In this document: piece by piece, positions 1 through 8,007 of the stretch
Layout of the letters: the number at the start of each line of letters is the position of its first letter
Numbering within the stretch: position 1 is the first letter of the stretch
Assembly: GCF_900101675.1 (NCBI RefSeq)
Contig: NZ_FNKG01000001.1
Span: forward strand, 913,378-977,377
DNA from: Curtobacterium sp. UNCCL20
GTDB taxonomy: Bacteria > Actinomycetota > Actinomycetes > Actinomycetales > Microbacteriaceae
DNA length: 64,000 nt
Reading direction: 5' to 3'
Translations under genes and position numbers: made by a program
Notes under the pieces: generated by a model
What the model saw: the letters and a program-made list of their open reading frames with translations, nothing else
Databases searched by the model: none
What the model was told of the DNA's origin: nothing

Positions 1-97
1 CGTCGTAGGTGCCGACCTTCGAGCTGGAGAGCTCGACCTGGCCGGTGCCGTCCTCCAGGCCGCCGTTCCAGGCGGTGCGTGCGGTGCGCGTGGGCAT
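1..97 (-). CDS. osmC: OsmC family peroxiredoxin, N-terminal fragment
   Basis: The first 32 residues are visible, starting MPTRTARTAWNGG, before the window edge removes the rest. This opening (MPTRT..A.W.G followed by a G.V.L.SS pattern and GTYD) is typical of OsmC, a thiol peroxidase that reduces organic hydroperoxides. An AAGGAGC ribosome binding site lies 4-5 bases upstream of the ATG. It is divergent from the alcohol dehydrogenase at 368, and two palindromes sit in the shared upstream region. Only the N-terminus is seen, so the catalytic cysteines cannot be checked. Confidence 0.75.
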   Translation of the reverse strand, partial: MPTRTARTAWNGGLEDGTGQVELSSSKVGTYD

Positions 98-121
98 GGC
101 CGCTCCTTTCGTGTGGGGATG

Positions 122-170
122 GTCTCCGTGCGGAGACGACTCCGAGTCAAGTCGAGAACGATCGTTCTCG
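122..170. promoter_or_regulatory. Two palindromes upstream of osmC
   Basis: GTCTCCGTGCGGAGAC (122-137) and the perfect 18-bp palindrome CGAGAACGATCGTTCTCG (153-170) lie 25 to 73 bp upstream of the osmC start, where an operator is expected. Such symmetry fits a dimeric repressor of the MarR/OhrR or TetR type, but no regulator gene for it is in view. The binding protein is unknown. Confidence 0.4.
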
Positions 171-310
171 CAACCCGCTCACGGCGAAGACGCAGGTCTG
201 CTCCACGATCGGGCGCATGGGGGACAGATGAGCGTGCCGGGAGCGCGTGCTCGTGCACTGGACGGCGGGTCCCGGCCGAGCAGTCGACAGGCGGGCGACC
301 GACGGAAGAA

Positions 311-339
311 CAACAGGTGTTGCTCTAGGCAACAGGTGT
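311..339 (+). promoter_or_regulatory. Direct repeat in the alcohol dehydrogenase promoter region
   Basis: The 10-mer CAACAGGTGT occurs at 311-320 and again at 330-339, spaced by 19 bp, that is two helical turns. The first copy is part of the palindrome CAACA-GG-TGTTG, and GTTGC-TCTAG-GCAAC spans the gap. It lies just upstream of the ADH start at 368. It is a candidate activator or repressor site; nothing in the sequence names the protein. Confidence 0.35.
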
Positions 340-367
340 AGCGTGCTGGTGATCGAAGGAGAGACCC

Positions 368-1411
368 ATGCGCGCCGTCGTGTTCGAACAGTTCCAGACC
401 TTCCCCTCCCTGACGGAGGTCCCGAAGCCCACTCCCGGGCCGGGGGAGGTGCTCCTCAAGGTCGCCGGTGCCGGTGCGTGCCACTCCGACGTCGCCGTCT
501 ACCGCGAGTTCACCGAGGGAGCTCCTGGCGCGCAGCGACCCCCGTTCGTGCTCGGCCACGAGAACTCCGGCTGGGTGGAAGCGGTCGGCGAGGGTGTCGA
601 CGGCTTCACCGAGGGTGACGCGTACCTCGTCTACGGCCCGGTCGGCTGCGGCCACTGCTCGTACTGCTCCAAGGGGCAGGACACCTACTGCGAGAACGCC
701 GCCACGAACCCGTACATGGGCATCGGTCTCGGACGCGACGGCGGCATGGCCGAGTACGTCGCCGTCCCCGCACGCAACCTCGTGCCGCTCGGCGACGCCG
801 ACCCGGTCGCCGCCGCGCCGCTCAGCGACGCCGCGCTCACGCCGTACCACGCGATCAAGAACTCCCTGCCGAACCTGGCCGGGGGCGGCAAGTACGCCCT
901 CGTCGTGGGCCTCGGCGGTCTCGGGCAGATCGCCGTCCAGATCCTCACCGCGCTGACCGGTGCCACCGTCATCGCGACGGACATGAAGCAGGACGCCATG
1001 GACCGCGCTGCCGCCCGCGGTGCGATCACCGTTCCCGGCGGCCCCGACCAGGTCGCGGCGATCCGCGAGATCACCGGCGGCAAGGGCGTGGACGCGGCGT
1101 TCGACTTCGTCGGTGCGACCCCCACCATCAGGACGGCCCAGGCCTCGATGGCTGTCGGCGGCCGCTTCACCGTCGTCGGGATCGCCGGCGGCACCACCGA
1201 GTGGAACTTCTTCTCGACGCCGTACGAGTCGACGATCACGAACACGTACTGGGGCACGATCGAGGACCTGCACGAGGTCGTCGCCATGTACCGGGCGGGG
1301 CAGATCGTCCCCGACGTCGAGCGGTACTCGCTCGACGATGCGCTCGAGGCGTACCGGAAGCTCGAGGCCGGCGAACTGTCCGGACGCGCAGTGGTGGTCC
1401 CGACCGCCTGA
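368..1411 (+). CDS. Zinc-dependent NAD alcohol dehydrogenase (ADH-A type)
   Basis: This 347-aa medium-chain dehydrogenase oxidises primary or secondary alcohols, or reduces aldehydes and ketones, with NAD. The catalytic zinc ligands are visible as Cys38 (ACHSD), His64-Glu65 (GHEN) and Asp154, the arrangement of the Rhodococcus ADH-A group. The structural zinc cysteines are 94, 97, 100 and 108. The Rossmann motif GLGGLG is at 181-186, with Asp205 at the end of the second strand, which favours NAD over NADP. The ATG follows a GAAGGAGAG ribosome binding site. It is a single gene, transcribed away from osmC. The substrate cannot be read from the sequence. Confidence 0.88.
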   Translation: MRAVVFEQFQTFPSLTEVPKPTPGPGEVLLKVAGAGACHSDVAVYREFTEGAPGAQRPPFVLGHENSGWVEAVGEGVDGFTEGDAYLVYGPVGCGHCSYCSKGQDTYCENAATNPYMGIGLGRDGGMAEYVAVPARNLVPLGDADPVAAAPLSDAALTPYHAIKNSLPNLAGGGKYALVVGLGGLGQIAVQILTALTGATVIATDMKQDAMDRAAARGAITVPGGPDQVAAIREITGGKGVDAAFDFVGATPTIRTAQASMAVGGRFTVVGIAGGTTEWNFFSTPYESTITNTYWGTIEDLHEVVAMYRAGQIVPDVERYSLDDALEAYRKLEAGELSGRAVVVPTA

Positions 1412-1501
1412 GATCGGTTCGGTAGCGGTCGCTTCCCGTCCGGGTCCCTCGGCGGTACAGTGACGCAACGGGCCCGTCGGGGCACCGGGCAGGAGGGGAC
1501 C

Positions 1502-1858
1502 ATGGCCGGGAACGCGGACTACACCGAGGCCGTCGCACGACCGCGGAACGCGGGTGGCGCCGACAGCGCGGTGACGATGGGGATCCCCTACGACGCGCCG
1601 GAGCGGGGCGCCGGTGCATCCGACGCGGGATCGCTCACGACCCTCGGGCTCGTGTGGCGGATCGTCGCGTCGCTCGTGCTCGCAGCGCTCGGCGTCAACG
1701 CGGTCGTGCAGATCGTCCGGATCATGGTGCAGCCCGAGCCCCTGTGGGTCGCCGCGCTCGGCATGGCGGTCCTCGCGATCGTGACGCTCGCGTACCCGAT
1801 CGTCAACGTGGTCCGCTGGGTGCGGGCCACGCGCCGCCGTCAGCGACCGGCCGCGTAA
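1502..1858 (+). CDS. Small two-helix membrane protein
   Basis: This is a 118-aa protein of unknown function. The ATG at 1502 is preferred over an in-frame ATG at 1460 because it follows a strong AGGAGGGGACC site. The N-terminal 45 residues are polar and probably cytoplasmic. Two hydrophobic segments follow (roughly residues 46-68 and 77-99), ending in a basic tail (RATRRRQRPAA). Its last 19 bases overlap the end of the convergent gamma-glutamyltransferase gene. I do not recognise the family. Confidence 0.7.
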   Translation: MAGNADYTEAVARPRNAGGADSAVTMGIPYDAPERGAGASDAGSLTTLGLVWRIVASLVLAALGVNAVVQIVRIMVQPEPLWVAALGMAVLAIVTLAYPIVNVVRWVRATRRRQRPAA

Positions 1859-3723
1859 CCCTGCGCGCCGCGGGAGTTCGCGGCGGCGCCGAGCACCCCG
1901 GTGTCCGGGTCGCGCGTCACGCACGACAGGCGCCCGAGTGACCACTCGCCGGCGCGGGTGACCACGTGACCGCGGGCCTCGAGTCCGGCGATCACGTCGT
2001 CACCGAGCCGGTCCTCCACCACCAGGCCGGCGGGCTCCCACGTGCGCGGCCAGAACGACCCCGGGAACGACGTCGTGTGCATCGCCGGCGCGTCGATCGC
2101 CTGCTGCGGCGAGTACCCACCGACGATCCACCGGAGCAGGAACAGCAGCTGCCACTGGTCCTGCTGGTCGCCGCCGGGGGAACCGAGCGCCGCCACTGGA
2201 GCGCCGTCCCGGAACACCAGCGTCGGGGTCAGGGTGGTCCGCGGGCGCTCGCCCGGCCGCAGGGTCGACGCGGTGCCCTCCTCGAGCCAGGTCATCTGCA
2301 GTCGGGTGCCGAGGCAGAAACCGAGCTCCGGGATCGTGGGCGACGACTGCAGCCACCCGCCGGACGGGGTCGCGCTGACGATGTTGCCCCAGCGGTCGAC
2401 GACGTCGATGTGGCACGTGTCGCCGCGGGTCTCGCCGTCCGGGGCCACGAACGGCTCGCCGCGGTCCTCGACGGGCGCGGCCGGCGGGGTCGTGGTGTCG
2501 CGGCTGACCCGCACGGTGGGCTCGCCGACGCCCTGCCCGGCGACCGCTCCGGCGCGCTCGGCTTCCTCGGCGGTGCGGACCGGGGGCAGTGCGTGCTCCA
2601 CACCCGGGACGGTGCCGGGCCGGAGCTCCGCGGACGCACGGTCGCCGATCAGGGCGCGGCGCTCGTCGGAGTACGCGTCCGAGAGCAGGACGTCGAGGGG
2701 GACGTCCCCGTCGCCGTAGAACGCTTCGCGGTCGGCCAGCGCGAGCTTCTGCGCCTCGGCGATCGTGTGCGCGCCGACCTCGGTCGACGGGTCGAGCAGC
2801 GCGTCGTCGAGCGGGTCGAGCAGTCGGAGCGTCTGCAGGAGCGCGGGTCCCTGCCCCCACGCGCCGGTCTTCGCGATGGTGCACCCGCGGAACTCGGCGG
2901 TCGTGGCGGGTTCGTAGGACGCCCGGAACGCAGCGAGGTCGGACGCGCGGACGACGCCCGCGTGGTCGGTGCCGGACGAGTGTCGGTGCGGCTCCTGCAG
3001 GAAGCGCTCGATCGCGTCCGGGACGAAGCCCTCGGCCCACTCGGTCCGTGCCGCGTCGATGCGGCCGGACCGGCTGCCGGCGCCGTCGCCGGCGGCGACC
3101 AGCCGGTCGAGGACCGAGGCGAGCGCCTCGTTGCGCAGCAGGTCGCCGGGGGCCGGCACCGCGCCTCCAGGCAGCCACTGCGCTGCGGAGGTGGGCCAGT
3201 GCTGCTGGAAGAGGTCCTGGACGGCGGTGATGGTGCGGACCACCGCCGGTGCGACCGGGTGCCCGTCGCGCGCGTAGCCGATGGCGGGTGCGAGGACGTC
3301 CGCGAGTTCCCACGTGCCGTGGTCGCGCAGCAGCAGGAGCCAGGCGTCGACCGCGCCGGGGACGGCCGCGGCGAGGGCTCCGGATCCGGGGACCAGGTCG
3401 AGTCCCTCGGCGCGGTAGTGCTCGGGGGTCGCGCCGGCCGGTGCCGGGCCCTGGCCGGACATGACGACGGGAGTCGGGTTGGTCGCCGTGGCGAACACCG
3501 CGACCATGTCGCCGCCGGGACCGTTGAGGTGCGGCTCGACGACGTGCAGGACGAAGGCGCCCGCGACGGCTGCGTCGAACGCGTTGCCACCCCGCTCGAG
3601 GACCGACTGCGCCGTGGCCGTCGCGATCCAGTGCGTCGCCGCCGCCATCCCGAACGTGCCGCGGAGGTCCGGACGCGTGGTGTGGGTGGCGGGCGGGACG
3701 AAGGCGGGGTTCGGCGTCGACAT
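1840..3723 (-). CDS. ggt: Gamma-glutamyltransferase family protein
   Basis: This 627-aa Ntn-hydrolase is made as one chain and self-cleaves to expose an N-terminal threonine nucleophile, then transfers or hydrolyses gamma-glutamyl groups, for example of glutathione. The signature GGNAFDAAVA sits near residue 45 and the HLNGPGGD block near 65. The likely catalytic Thr is residue 436 in GDTCHIDVVDRWGN, followed by the serine/glycine-rich STPSGGW-like oxyanion region. No signal peptide is seen, so it may act in the cytoplasm. An in-frame ATG at 3765 would add 14 residues. It is divergent from the arsR-type gene across a perfect 20-bp palindrome. Confidence 0.85.
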   Translation of the reverse strand: MSTPNPAFVPPATHTTRPDLRGTFGMAAATHWIATATAQSVLERGGNAFDAAVAGAFVLHVVEPHLNGPGGDMVAVFATATNPTPVVMSGQGPAPAGATPEHYRAEGLDLVPGSGALAAAVPGAVDAWLLLLRDHGTWELADVLAPAIGYARDGHPVAPAVVRTITAVQDLFQQHWPTSAAQWLPGGAVPAPGDLLRNEALASVLDRLVAAGDGAGSRSGRIDAARTEWAEGFVPDAIERFLQEPHRHSSGTDHAGVVRASDLAAFRASYEPATTAEFRGCTIAKTGAWGQGPALLQTLRLLDPLDDALLDPSTEVGAHTIAEAQKLALADREAFYGDGDVPLDVLLSDAYSDERRALIGDRASAELRPGTVPGVEHALPPVRTAEEAERAGAVAGQGVGEPTVRVSRDTTTPPAAPVEDRGEPFVAPDGETRGDTCHIDVVDRWGNIVSATPSGGWLQSSPTIPELGFCLGTRLQMTWLEEGTASTLRPGERPRTTLTPTLVFRDGAPVAALGSPGGDQQDQWQLLFLLRWIVGGYSPQQAIDAPAMHTTSFPGSFWPRTWEPAGLVVEDRLGDDVIAGLEARGHVVTRAGEWSLGRLSCVTRDPDTGVLGAAANSRGAQGYAAGR

Positions 3724-3773
3724 GGACCCATCTTGCATCTTGCGGGGTCCCGAGAAGGCGCGCATACTGAATG

Positions 3774-3793
3774 CAACGGTTAATTAACCGTTG
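3774..3793. promoter_or_regulatory. Perfect 20-bp palindrome, likely ArsR operator
   Basis: CAACGGTTAATTAACCGTTG is a perfect inverted repeat in the intergenic space between ggt (minus) and the ArsR-type regulator (plus). Its TTAATTAA centre is a conspicuous AT island in GC-rich DNA. It ends 19 bases before the regulator's ATG, so a bound dimer would block the regulator's own promoter and perhaps ggt. This is the expected layout for an autoregulated ArsR repressor. Confidence 0.7.
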
Positions 3794-3812
3794 TGTTCTG
3801 CAAGGAGGCGAC

Positions 3813-4220
3813 ATGGAGACCGACCGGCTCGACGCCGTGCTGTCCGCCCTCGCCGACCCGATCCGCCGACGCATCGTCGAACGGCTCGGGAAGGGCGAGG
3901 CCACCGTCACCGACCTCTCCGCGCCCTTCGACGTCAGCGGTCCCGCGATCTCACGGCACCTCGGCGTCCTCGAACGGGCCGGCCTCATCAGCCGCGAACG
4001 ACACGGGACGTGGCGCACCTGCCGTCTCCGGCCGGAGGCCGTCGCCGAACTCGGCACGTGGCTGGGCGGGCTGCGGCCCGACTGGGACCGCCGGTTCGAC
4101 AGCCTGGAGGCAGTGCTCGCCGCCCGCGCGTCCGTCACCCCCGCCACGCACCACCACGACACTGCGTCGCAGCACCGCGACACCGCGTCGCACCACCACG
4201 ACGACCAGGAGCAGCCATGA
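3813..4220 (+). CDS. ArsR-family transcriptional regulator with His-rich tail
   Basis: This 135-aa protein has a winged helix-turn-helix (LSALADPIRRRIVERLGKG then a recognition helix SGPAISRHLGVLERAGL, residues about 5-65). It belongs to the ArsR branch that pairs with SRPBCC partners and usually lacks metal-sensing cysteines, which agrees with no Cys pair here. The start follows CAAGGAGG. The last 25 residues are unusual: HHH, QHR and HHH clusters built from a repeated CACCACGAC-type DNA stretch. It overlaps the next gene by ATGA, so the two are translationally coupled. Its likely operator is the palindrome at 3774-3793. Confidence 0.88.
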   Translation: METDRLDAVLSALADPIRRRIVERLGKGEATVTDLSAPFDVSGPAISRHLGVLERAGLISRERHGTWRTCRLRPEAVAELGTWLGGLRPDWDRRFDSLEAVLAARASVTPATHHHDTASQHRDTASHHHDDQEQP

Positions 4221-4693
4221 CCGAACAGTTCACCGCCCACACCACGCACCGGTTCGCGTACCCGGTCGCCGACGTCTACCGGGCGTTCGTCGACCCGGCG
4301 CTGCTCGCGCTGTGGTTCGGGCCGCTCGGCTTCCACGTCCCCGTCGCGACCGTCGAGGTCGACGCCCGCGTCGGCGGCGCGTGGAACCTCACGATGGTCA
4401 GCAACGACAACCCCGAGTGGGCGTCGCCGGTGACCTCGACGCTGCAGGAGATCGAGGAGAACCGGGTGATCGTCGGCACGCAGGTCGCGAACGGCATCCC
4501 CGGGATCGAGGACGGCACACCGCTGTCCCTCACGCTCGAGTTCGCCGAGGACGGCGACGGCACGATCGTCACGCTCACCCAGGGACCCTTCCCCGAGGTC
4601 ATGCGCGACATGAACATCGCCGGCTGGACCCAGTCCTTCCACAAGCTCGAGGCGCTGCTCGGTGCCCCGAAGGAGTTCTTCCAGATGCCGTGA
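4217..4693 (+). CDS. SRPBCC (AHSA1-like) domain protein
   Basis: This 158-aa protein has the START/Bet-v1 fold typical of ArsR-coupled SRPBCC proteins: an RFAYPVADVYRAFVDP opening, then LALWFGP, then the C-terminal helix GWTQSFHKLEALL. The family binds hydrophobic ligands in a cavity, or acts as a co-chaperone-like domain; the ligand is not known here. The ATGA overlap with the ArsR gene indicates one transcript, so expression should follow the regulator. Length matches the family. Confidence 0.85.
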   Translation: MTEQFTAHTTHRFAYPVADVYRAFVDPALLALWFGPLGFHVPVATVEVDARVGGAWNLTMVSNDNPEWASPVTSTLQEIEENRVIVGTQVANGIPGIEDGTPLSLTLEFAEDGDGTIVTLTQGPFPEVMRDMNIAGWTQSFHKLEALLGAPKEFFQMP

Positions 4694-4846
4694 CACGCCG
4701 CCGTGGCCCCGGAACTGGGGTTCACCCGTCCCGGTCGAGGGGGTTGTGCTGCCTTCCTGAAAAGGTGACCATCGTTCGGCGGCGCGTATCGGGCGTGTCG
4801 CCGAACGGTCGCGCAGGGGCGCGTCCGGTTCCGAGGCAGGGGTTCC

Positions 4847-6034
4847 ATGAGCAGCACACCGTCGACCGTCGCGCGCGCAGGGCGACTCCCACGCATCGCG
4901 GCAGCCGTCGTGGCACTCGCCGTCGCGGCGGGTGCGATCGTCGGGTTGGCGGAGCCCGCCTCCGCCGCCACCGTGGTCTACAAGGGATCCGTCCCCGCCG
5001 GCACGACGATCTACCCCGGTGACACCGTGACGTCGCCGAACGGACAGTTCCGCCTCGTCATGCAGGGCGACGGCAACCTCGTCGAGTACGGCATCGGGAA
5101 CGCGGTCCTCTGGGCGTCGAACACCTCGAACCAGCCCGGCGCCGTCGCGGTCATCGGCCGGAACCGAGCGCTCGACATCATGCGCGGCACCACCCGTGTC
5201 GCACGCTGGGCATCGGCCGGCAAGCCGCAGTCCACCAAGTTCGAGCTCCGCGGCGACGGCACGATGGTCCTCTGGTCCGGCACGACCGCGATCGTGAACT
5301 GGAACAACTTCCAGAGTCGCGTCCCCGCCGGCAGCACCCTCCTCGCCGGCACCACGCTCCGAGCCGACAGCTCCAACGACCGTACCTTCAGCATGCTCAG
5401 CAACGGCGTGCTCCAGCAGCGCCTCAGCGGCAAGGTGGTCTGGGCGACCAGCACCGCAGGCAACACCGGTGCCTACGCCGCCGTGCAGACGGACGGCAAC
5501 CTCGTCGTGTACTCGGCGGCGAAGAAGCCCCTGTGGGCATCGAACACCAGCCGAGCCGGTGGCGGCTCGCTCATGGTGCAGGTCGACAACAACGTCGTCC
5601 TCTACGGCAAGAGCGACACCCGCAGCTGGTCCACCCGGCCGGTCTCCGGGCTGTTCTGGCCAGTCGCCAGCACCAAGATCTCCGGCAGGTACAACGACGA
5701 TCGCGGTGCCGGACACGTGCCCCGCTACCACCAGGGCACCGACGCGGCGGTCGGAACCGGAACGCCGGTCTACGCCTCGGCCACCGGCACCGTGACGAGC
5801 ACCGTGGCGAACAACGCCTCCTACGGCAACTACGTGATCGTGACGTACGGCATGACGACCGTCCTCACCGCGCACCTCAGCAAGATCGAGGTCAAGCAGG
5901 GCCAGATCGTGTCGAAGAACACCGAGATCGCGAGGTCCGGCAACACCGGGCAGTCGACCGGGCCGCACGTCCACGTCGAGGTCCGGCAGGGCGGGACGCT
6001 GACCGACCCGCTGAAGGTGCTGCACTTCCGCTGA
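4847..6034 (+). CDS. Secreted bulb-type lectin / M23 metallopeptidase fusion
   Basis: This is a 395-aa exported protein. A Sec signal peptide ends near ASA-AT (residue 40). Residues about 45-255 hold two B-lectin-like units with mannose-binding type repeats (MQGDGNLVEYG at 72, LRGDGTMVLW at 135, QTDGNLVVY at 214, QVDNNVVLY at 245). Residues 280-395 are an M23 (LytM-like) zinc peptidase with HxxxD at 295-299, His343 and HVH at 374-376, so all metal and catalytic residues are present. It should bind glycan and cut peptidoglycan cross-links outside the cell. A perfect terminator hairpin follows. Confidence 0.88.
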   Translation: MSSTPSTVARAGRLPRIAAAVVALAVAAGAIVGLAEPASAATVVYKGSVPAGTTIYPGDTVTSPNGQFRLVMQGDGNLVEYGIGNAVLWASNTSNQPGAVAVIGRNRALDIMRGTTRVARWASAGKPQSTKFELRGDGTMVLWSGTTAIVNWNNFQSRVPAGSTLLAGTTLRADSSNDRTFSMLSNGVLQQRLSGKVVWATSTAGNTGAYAAVQTDGNLVVYSAAKKPLWASNTSRAGGGSLMVQVDNNVVLYGKSDTRSWSTRPVSGLFWPVASTKISGRYNDDRGAGHVPRYHQGTDAAVGTGTPVYASATGTVTSTVANNASYGNYVIVTYGMTTVLTAHLSKIEVKQGQIVSKNTEIARSGNTGQSTGPHVHVEVRQGGTLTDPLKVLHFR

Positions 6035-6072
6035 CACGCTTCCCCGGCCCGCGGTGGCACTCCGCACAACCG

Positions 6073-6114
6073 AAGTCACCCGGAACCACGCAACCGCGCG
6101 GTTCCGGGTGACTT
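6073..6114 (+). terminator. Intrinsic terminator after the lectin-peptidase gene
   Basis: AAGTCACCCGGAACC (6073-6087) pairs perfectly with GGTTCCGGGTGACTT (6100-6114) around a 12-base loop. The right arm ends in CTTTCGT. It sits 39 bp past the stop codon and ahead of the next promoter. Confidence 0.8.
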
Positions 6115-6148
6115 TCGTCGTGCGGGAGGGCCGGGGCGACCGCGCGTC

Positions 6149-6154
6149 TACGCT
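6149..6154 (+). promoter_or_regulatory. Candidate -10 box TACGCT for the TSUP gene
   Basis: TACGCT ends seven bases before the ATG at 6162. This would put the transcript start at or next to the start codon, although a GGAGGGG stretch also fills the gap. Confidence 0.45.
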
Positions 6155-6161
6155 GGAGGGG

Positions 6162-6965
6162 ATGGAGCAGCGCGGTGGGCAGGTGGTCGTCCTCGTGGCG
6201 ATCGGGATCGTCGCCGGGGTGCTCTCCGGCCTGTTCGGGGTCGGTGGCGGGGTAATCGTCGTGCCCGCTCTGATGGCGTTCCTCCACCTCGATCAACGCC
6301 GGGCCTCCGCGACGTCCCTCGTGGCGATCGCCCCCGCGGCCGTGGTCGGCGCGATCACCTACGCGCTGCAGGGCGAGGTGCACTGGCTCGCGGCCCTGAC
6401 CCTGGCGGTCGGCAGCGTGGTCGGCGCCCCGATCGGCGCACGGCTGCTCCGGGCGCTGCCGCTGCGGGTCCTGCCGTGGATCTTCGTCGGGTTCATCGCG
6501 GTGGTGCTGGTGTCCCTGTTCACGAGCGTCCCCACCCGCGGCGGCGACGTGCACTTCGGGATCGTGGAGGCGCTCGTCCTGCTCGTGCTCGGTCTGCTGT
6601 CGGGTGTCCTGTCCGGGTTGGTGGGGGTCGGTGGCGGGGTGGTCATCGTGCCCGGACTCGAGGTGGTCCTGGGCGCGGGTGACCTGCTCGCGAAGGGCAC
6701 GTCGCTCCTCACGATGGTGCCGACGTCGGTGTCCGGGACGGTCGCGAACCTGCGTCGGCGCGCGGTTGACCTGCGCATCGGTCTGACGGTGGGCGTCACG
6801 GCGGCGGTGTGTTCTCCTGGAGGCGCGTGGATCGCCCGCCTCGTCGACCCGCAGGTGGGCACCTGGCTCTTCGCCGCGTTCCTGGTGGTCGTCGCGGTGA
6901 TCGTCCTGGTGCGCGGTCGCCGGGCCGCACCCGAGGACGAGGCGACCGTCGGCGAGGTCGCGTGA
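6162..6965 (+). CDS. TSUP family (TauE/SafE) membrane transporter
   Basis: This 267-aa protein has about eight membrane segments in two homologous halves, each opening with the glycine motif of the family (GLFGVGGGVIVVPAL near 22 and GLVGVGGGVVIVPGL near 150). TauE/SafE proteins export sulfite, sulfoacetate or related organic anions; the substrate here is unknown. An upstream ATG at 6054 would add 36 polar residues running through the terminator hairpin, so 6162 is preferred. The stop overlaps the GTG of the next gene (GTGA). Confidence 0.85.
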   Translation: MEQRGGQVVVLVAIGIVAGVLSGLFGVGGGVIVVPALMAFLHLDQRRASATSLVAIAPAAVVGAITYALQGEVHWLAALTLAVGSVVGAPIGARLLRALPLRVLPWIFVGFIAVVLVSLFTSVPTRGGDVHFGIVEALVLLVLGLLSGVLSGLVGVGGGVVIVPGLEVVLGAGDLLAKGTSLLTMVPTSVSGTVANLRRRAVDLRIGLTVGVTAAVCSPGGAWIARLVDPQVGTWLFAAFLVVVAVIVLVRGRRAAPEDEATVGEVA

Positions 6966-7612
6966 CGCGCCTCCAGGCCAGTGGCGGACGCAACCCGGCG
7001 GACGCGGAAGCCGTCCTGACGGCGTTCGCGCGCACGGCCGGTGACGTGCCGGCGGCCCGCAGGGTCGCGCGGCAGTTCGCCGGCCTCGACGAGGGTGAGC
7101 GGTCCGCGCTGCTGTGGAGCGAGGACGCGGGTGCGCGGCTGATCGCGGTGCTGCTCCTCGTGCAGGCGATGCGGGAACGACCGGACGCGGCACTGACCGA
7201 CGAGTACCTGTCGGCGGCGAAGGCCGAGCGGTTCGACGACACCGCGCTGGTGGACCTCGCGGCCGAGGAGCTCGTCGGCGCCCCGCTCGTCGGAGGTTCG
7301 ACGGGGCCGCTGTTCGCGCTCGTGAAGTCGGACGTGGCGATGGTGCGGCGGATCGCGGTGGTGGCGACGCTGGCGTTCGCGAAGCAGGGCGACGCCGAGG
7401 TGCCGCTCGGGATCGCCGGGCGGCTCGTCCGCGAGCGGAGCGACACGGTGCAGTCGGCGCTCGGGTGGGTGCTCCGTGAGACCGGGAAACGCGCGTCGGA
7501 GGACGCCCTGATCGGGTTCCTCGAGCGGAGTGGACGCTTCCTGACGCCGGCCGCCCGGTCGACGGCGACGGAGCACCTGCCGCCGGCGGAGCGCGACCGG
7601 CTGCGGGGCTGA
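6962..7612 (+). CDS. DNA alkylation repair protein (AlkD-like HEAT repeats)
   Basis: This 216-aa all-helical protein matches the AlkD family, which excises N3- and N7-alkylpurines by wrapping DNA in HEAT-like repeats. The family block VQSALGWVLRETGKR is near residue 165, and a closing helix FLTPAARSTATEHL follows. The GTG start is fixed by the 4-base GTGA overlap with the transporter stop. Oddly, its first codons (TRLQA, residues 2-6) are written by a copy of the dispersed CGCGCCTCCAGGCC element at 6966-6979. Confidence 0.8.
   Translation: MTRLQASGGRNPADAEAVLTAFARTAGDVPAARRVARQFAGLDEGERSALLWSEDAGARLIAVLLLVQAMRERPDAALTDEYLSAAKAERFDDTALVDLAAEELVGAPLVGGSTGPLFALVKSDVAMVRRIAVVATLAFAKQGDAEVPLGIAGRLVRERSDTVQSALGWVLRETGKRASEDALIGFLERSGRFLTPAARSTATEHLPPAERDRLRG
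6966..6979. repeat. Dispersed repeat arm inside a coding sequence
   Basis: An exact copy of the 14-mer CGCGCCTCCAGGCC begins two bases after the GTG of the AlkD-like gene and encodes RLQA. It is a single arm, without its inverted partner. Confidence 0.75.
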
Positions 7613-7629
7613 GCGCCGGTCCTCGCGGC

Positions 7630-7998
7630 TCAGTCGGCTTGGTCGGCCTCGGCGAGGACCGTGGTCAGGGAGACGACGACACCGTCCCGCACCTCGATCA
7701 CGTCGATGCCCCGGACCTCCGGCGCGCCGACCGGACCGAAGCCCCACGCGAGTGCGCCGTGGGTCGCGGAGACGTACCGGCGGCCCTCCTCGACGAACTG
7801 GAACGCGCCGGGGACCGCGTCGAGGAGCGCGGCGGCCTTCTGCTCGAGGGCGTCCCACCCGGTGACGGTGCCCTCCGGGTCGGTGAAGGCAACGTCGGAC
7901 GCGAACGTGCGCTCGATCGCAGCTCGGCGAGACGCGGCGTCCCGGTTGCCGAAGACGTCGTGGAGGTTCGCGGTGAGGAGCTCGGAGACGGTCGTCAT
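7630..7998 (-). CDS. SnoaL-like / NTF2-fold protein
   Basis: This 122-aa protein has the polyketide-cyclase-like (NTF2) fold pattern: an N-terminal helix with NRDAASRRAAIERTFASDVAFTD, the domain core GTVTGWDALEQKAAALL, and strand pairs ending HGALAWGFGP and GIDVIEVRDGVV. The family includes isomerases, hydrolases and binding proteins, and the fold alone does not reveal the reaction. It lies convergent to the AlkD-like gene and 9 bp from the deacetylase gene, on the same strand as the latter. Confidence 0.75.
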   Translation of the reverse strand: MTTVSELLTANLHDVFGNRDAASRRAAIERTFASDVAFTDPEGTVTGWDALEQKAAALLDAVPGAFQFVEEGRRYVSATHGALAWGFGPVGAPEVRGIDVIEVRDGVVVSLTTVLAEADQAD

Positions 7999-8007
7999 GC
8001 GCGGAGG

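Noticed and set aside
2000..6079. 1359-codon minus-strand open frame
   Set aside because: It is an out-of-frame shadow of the gamma-glutamyltransferase gene and antisense to the ArsR, SRPBCC and lectin-peptidase genes.
6054..6161. Upstream ATG for the TSUP transporter
   Set aside because: The extra 36 residues are polar, cross the terminator hairpin, and a better ribosome binding site is at 6162.
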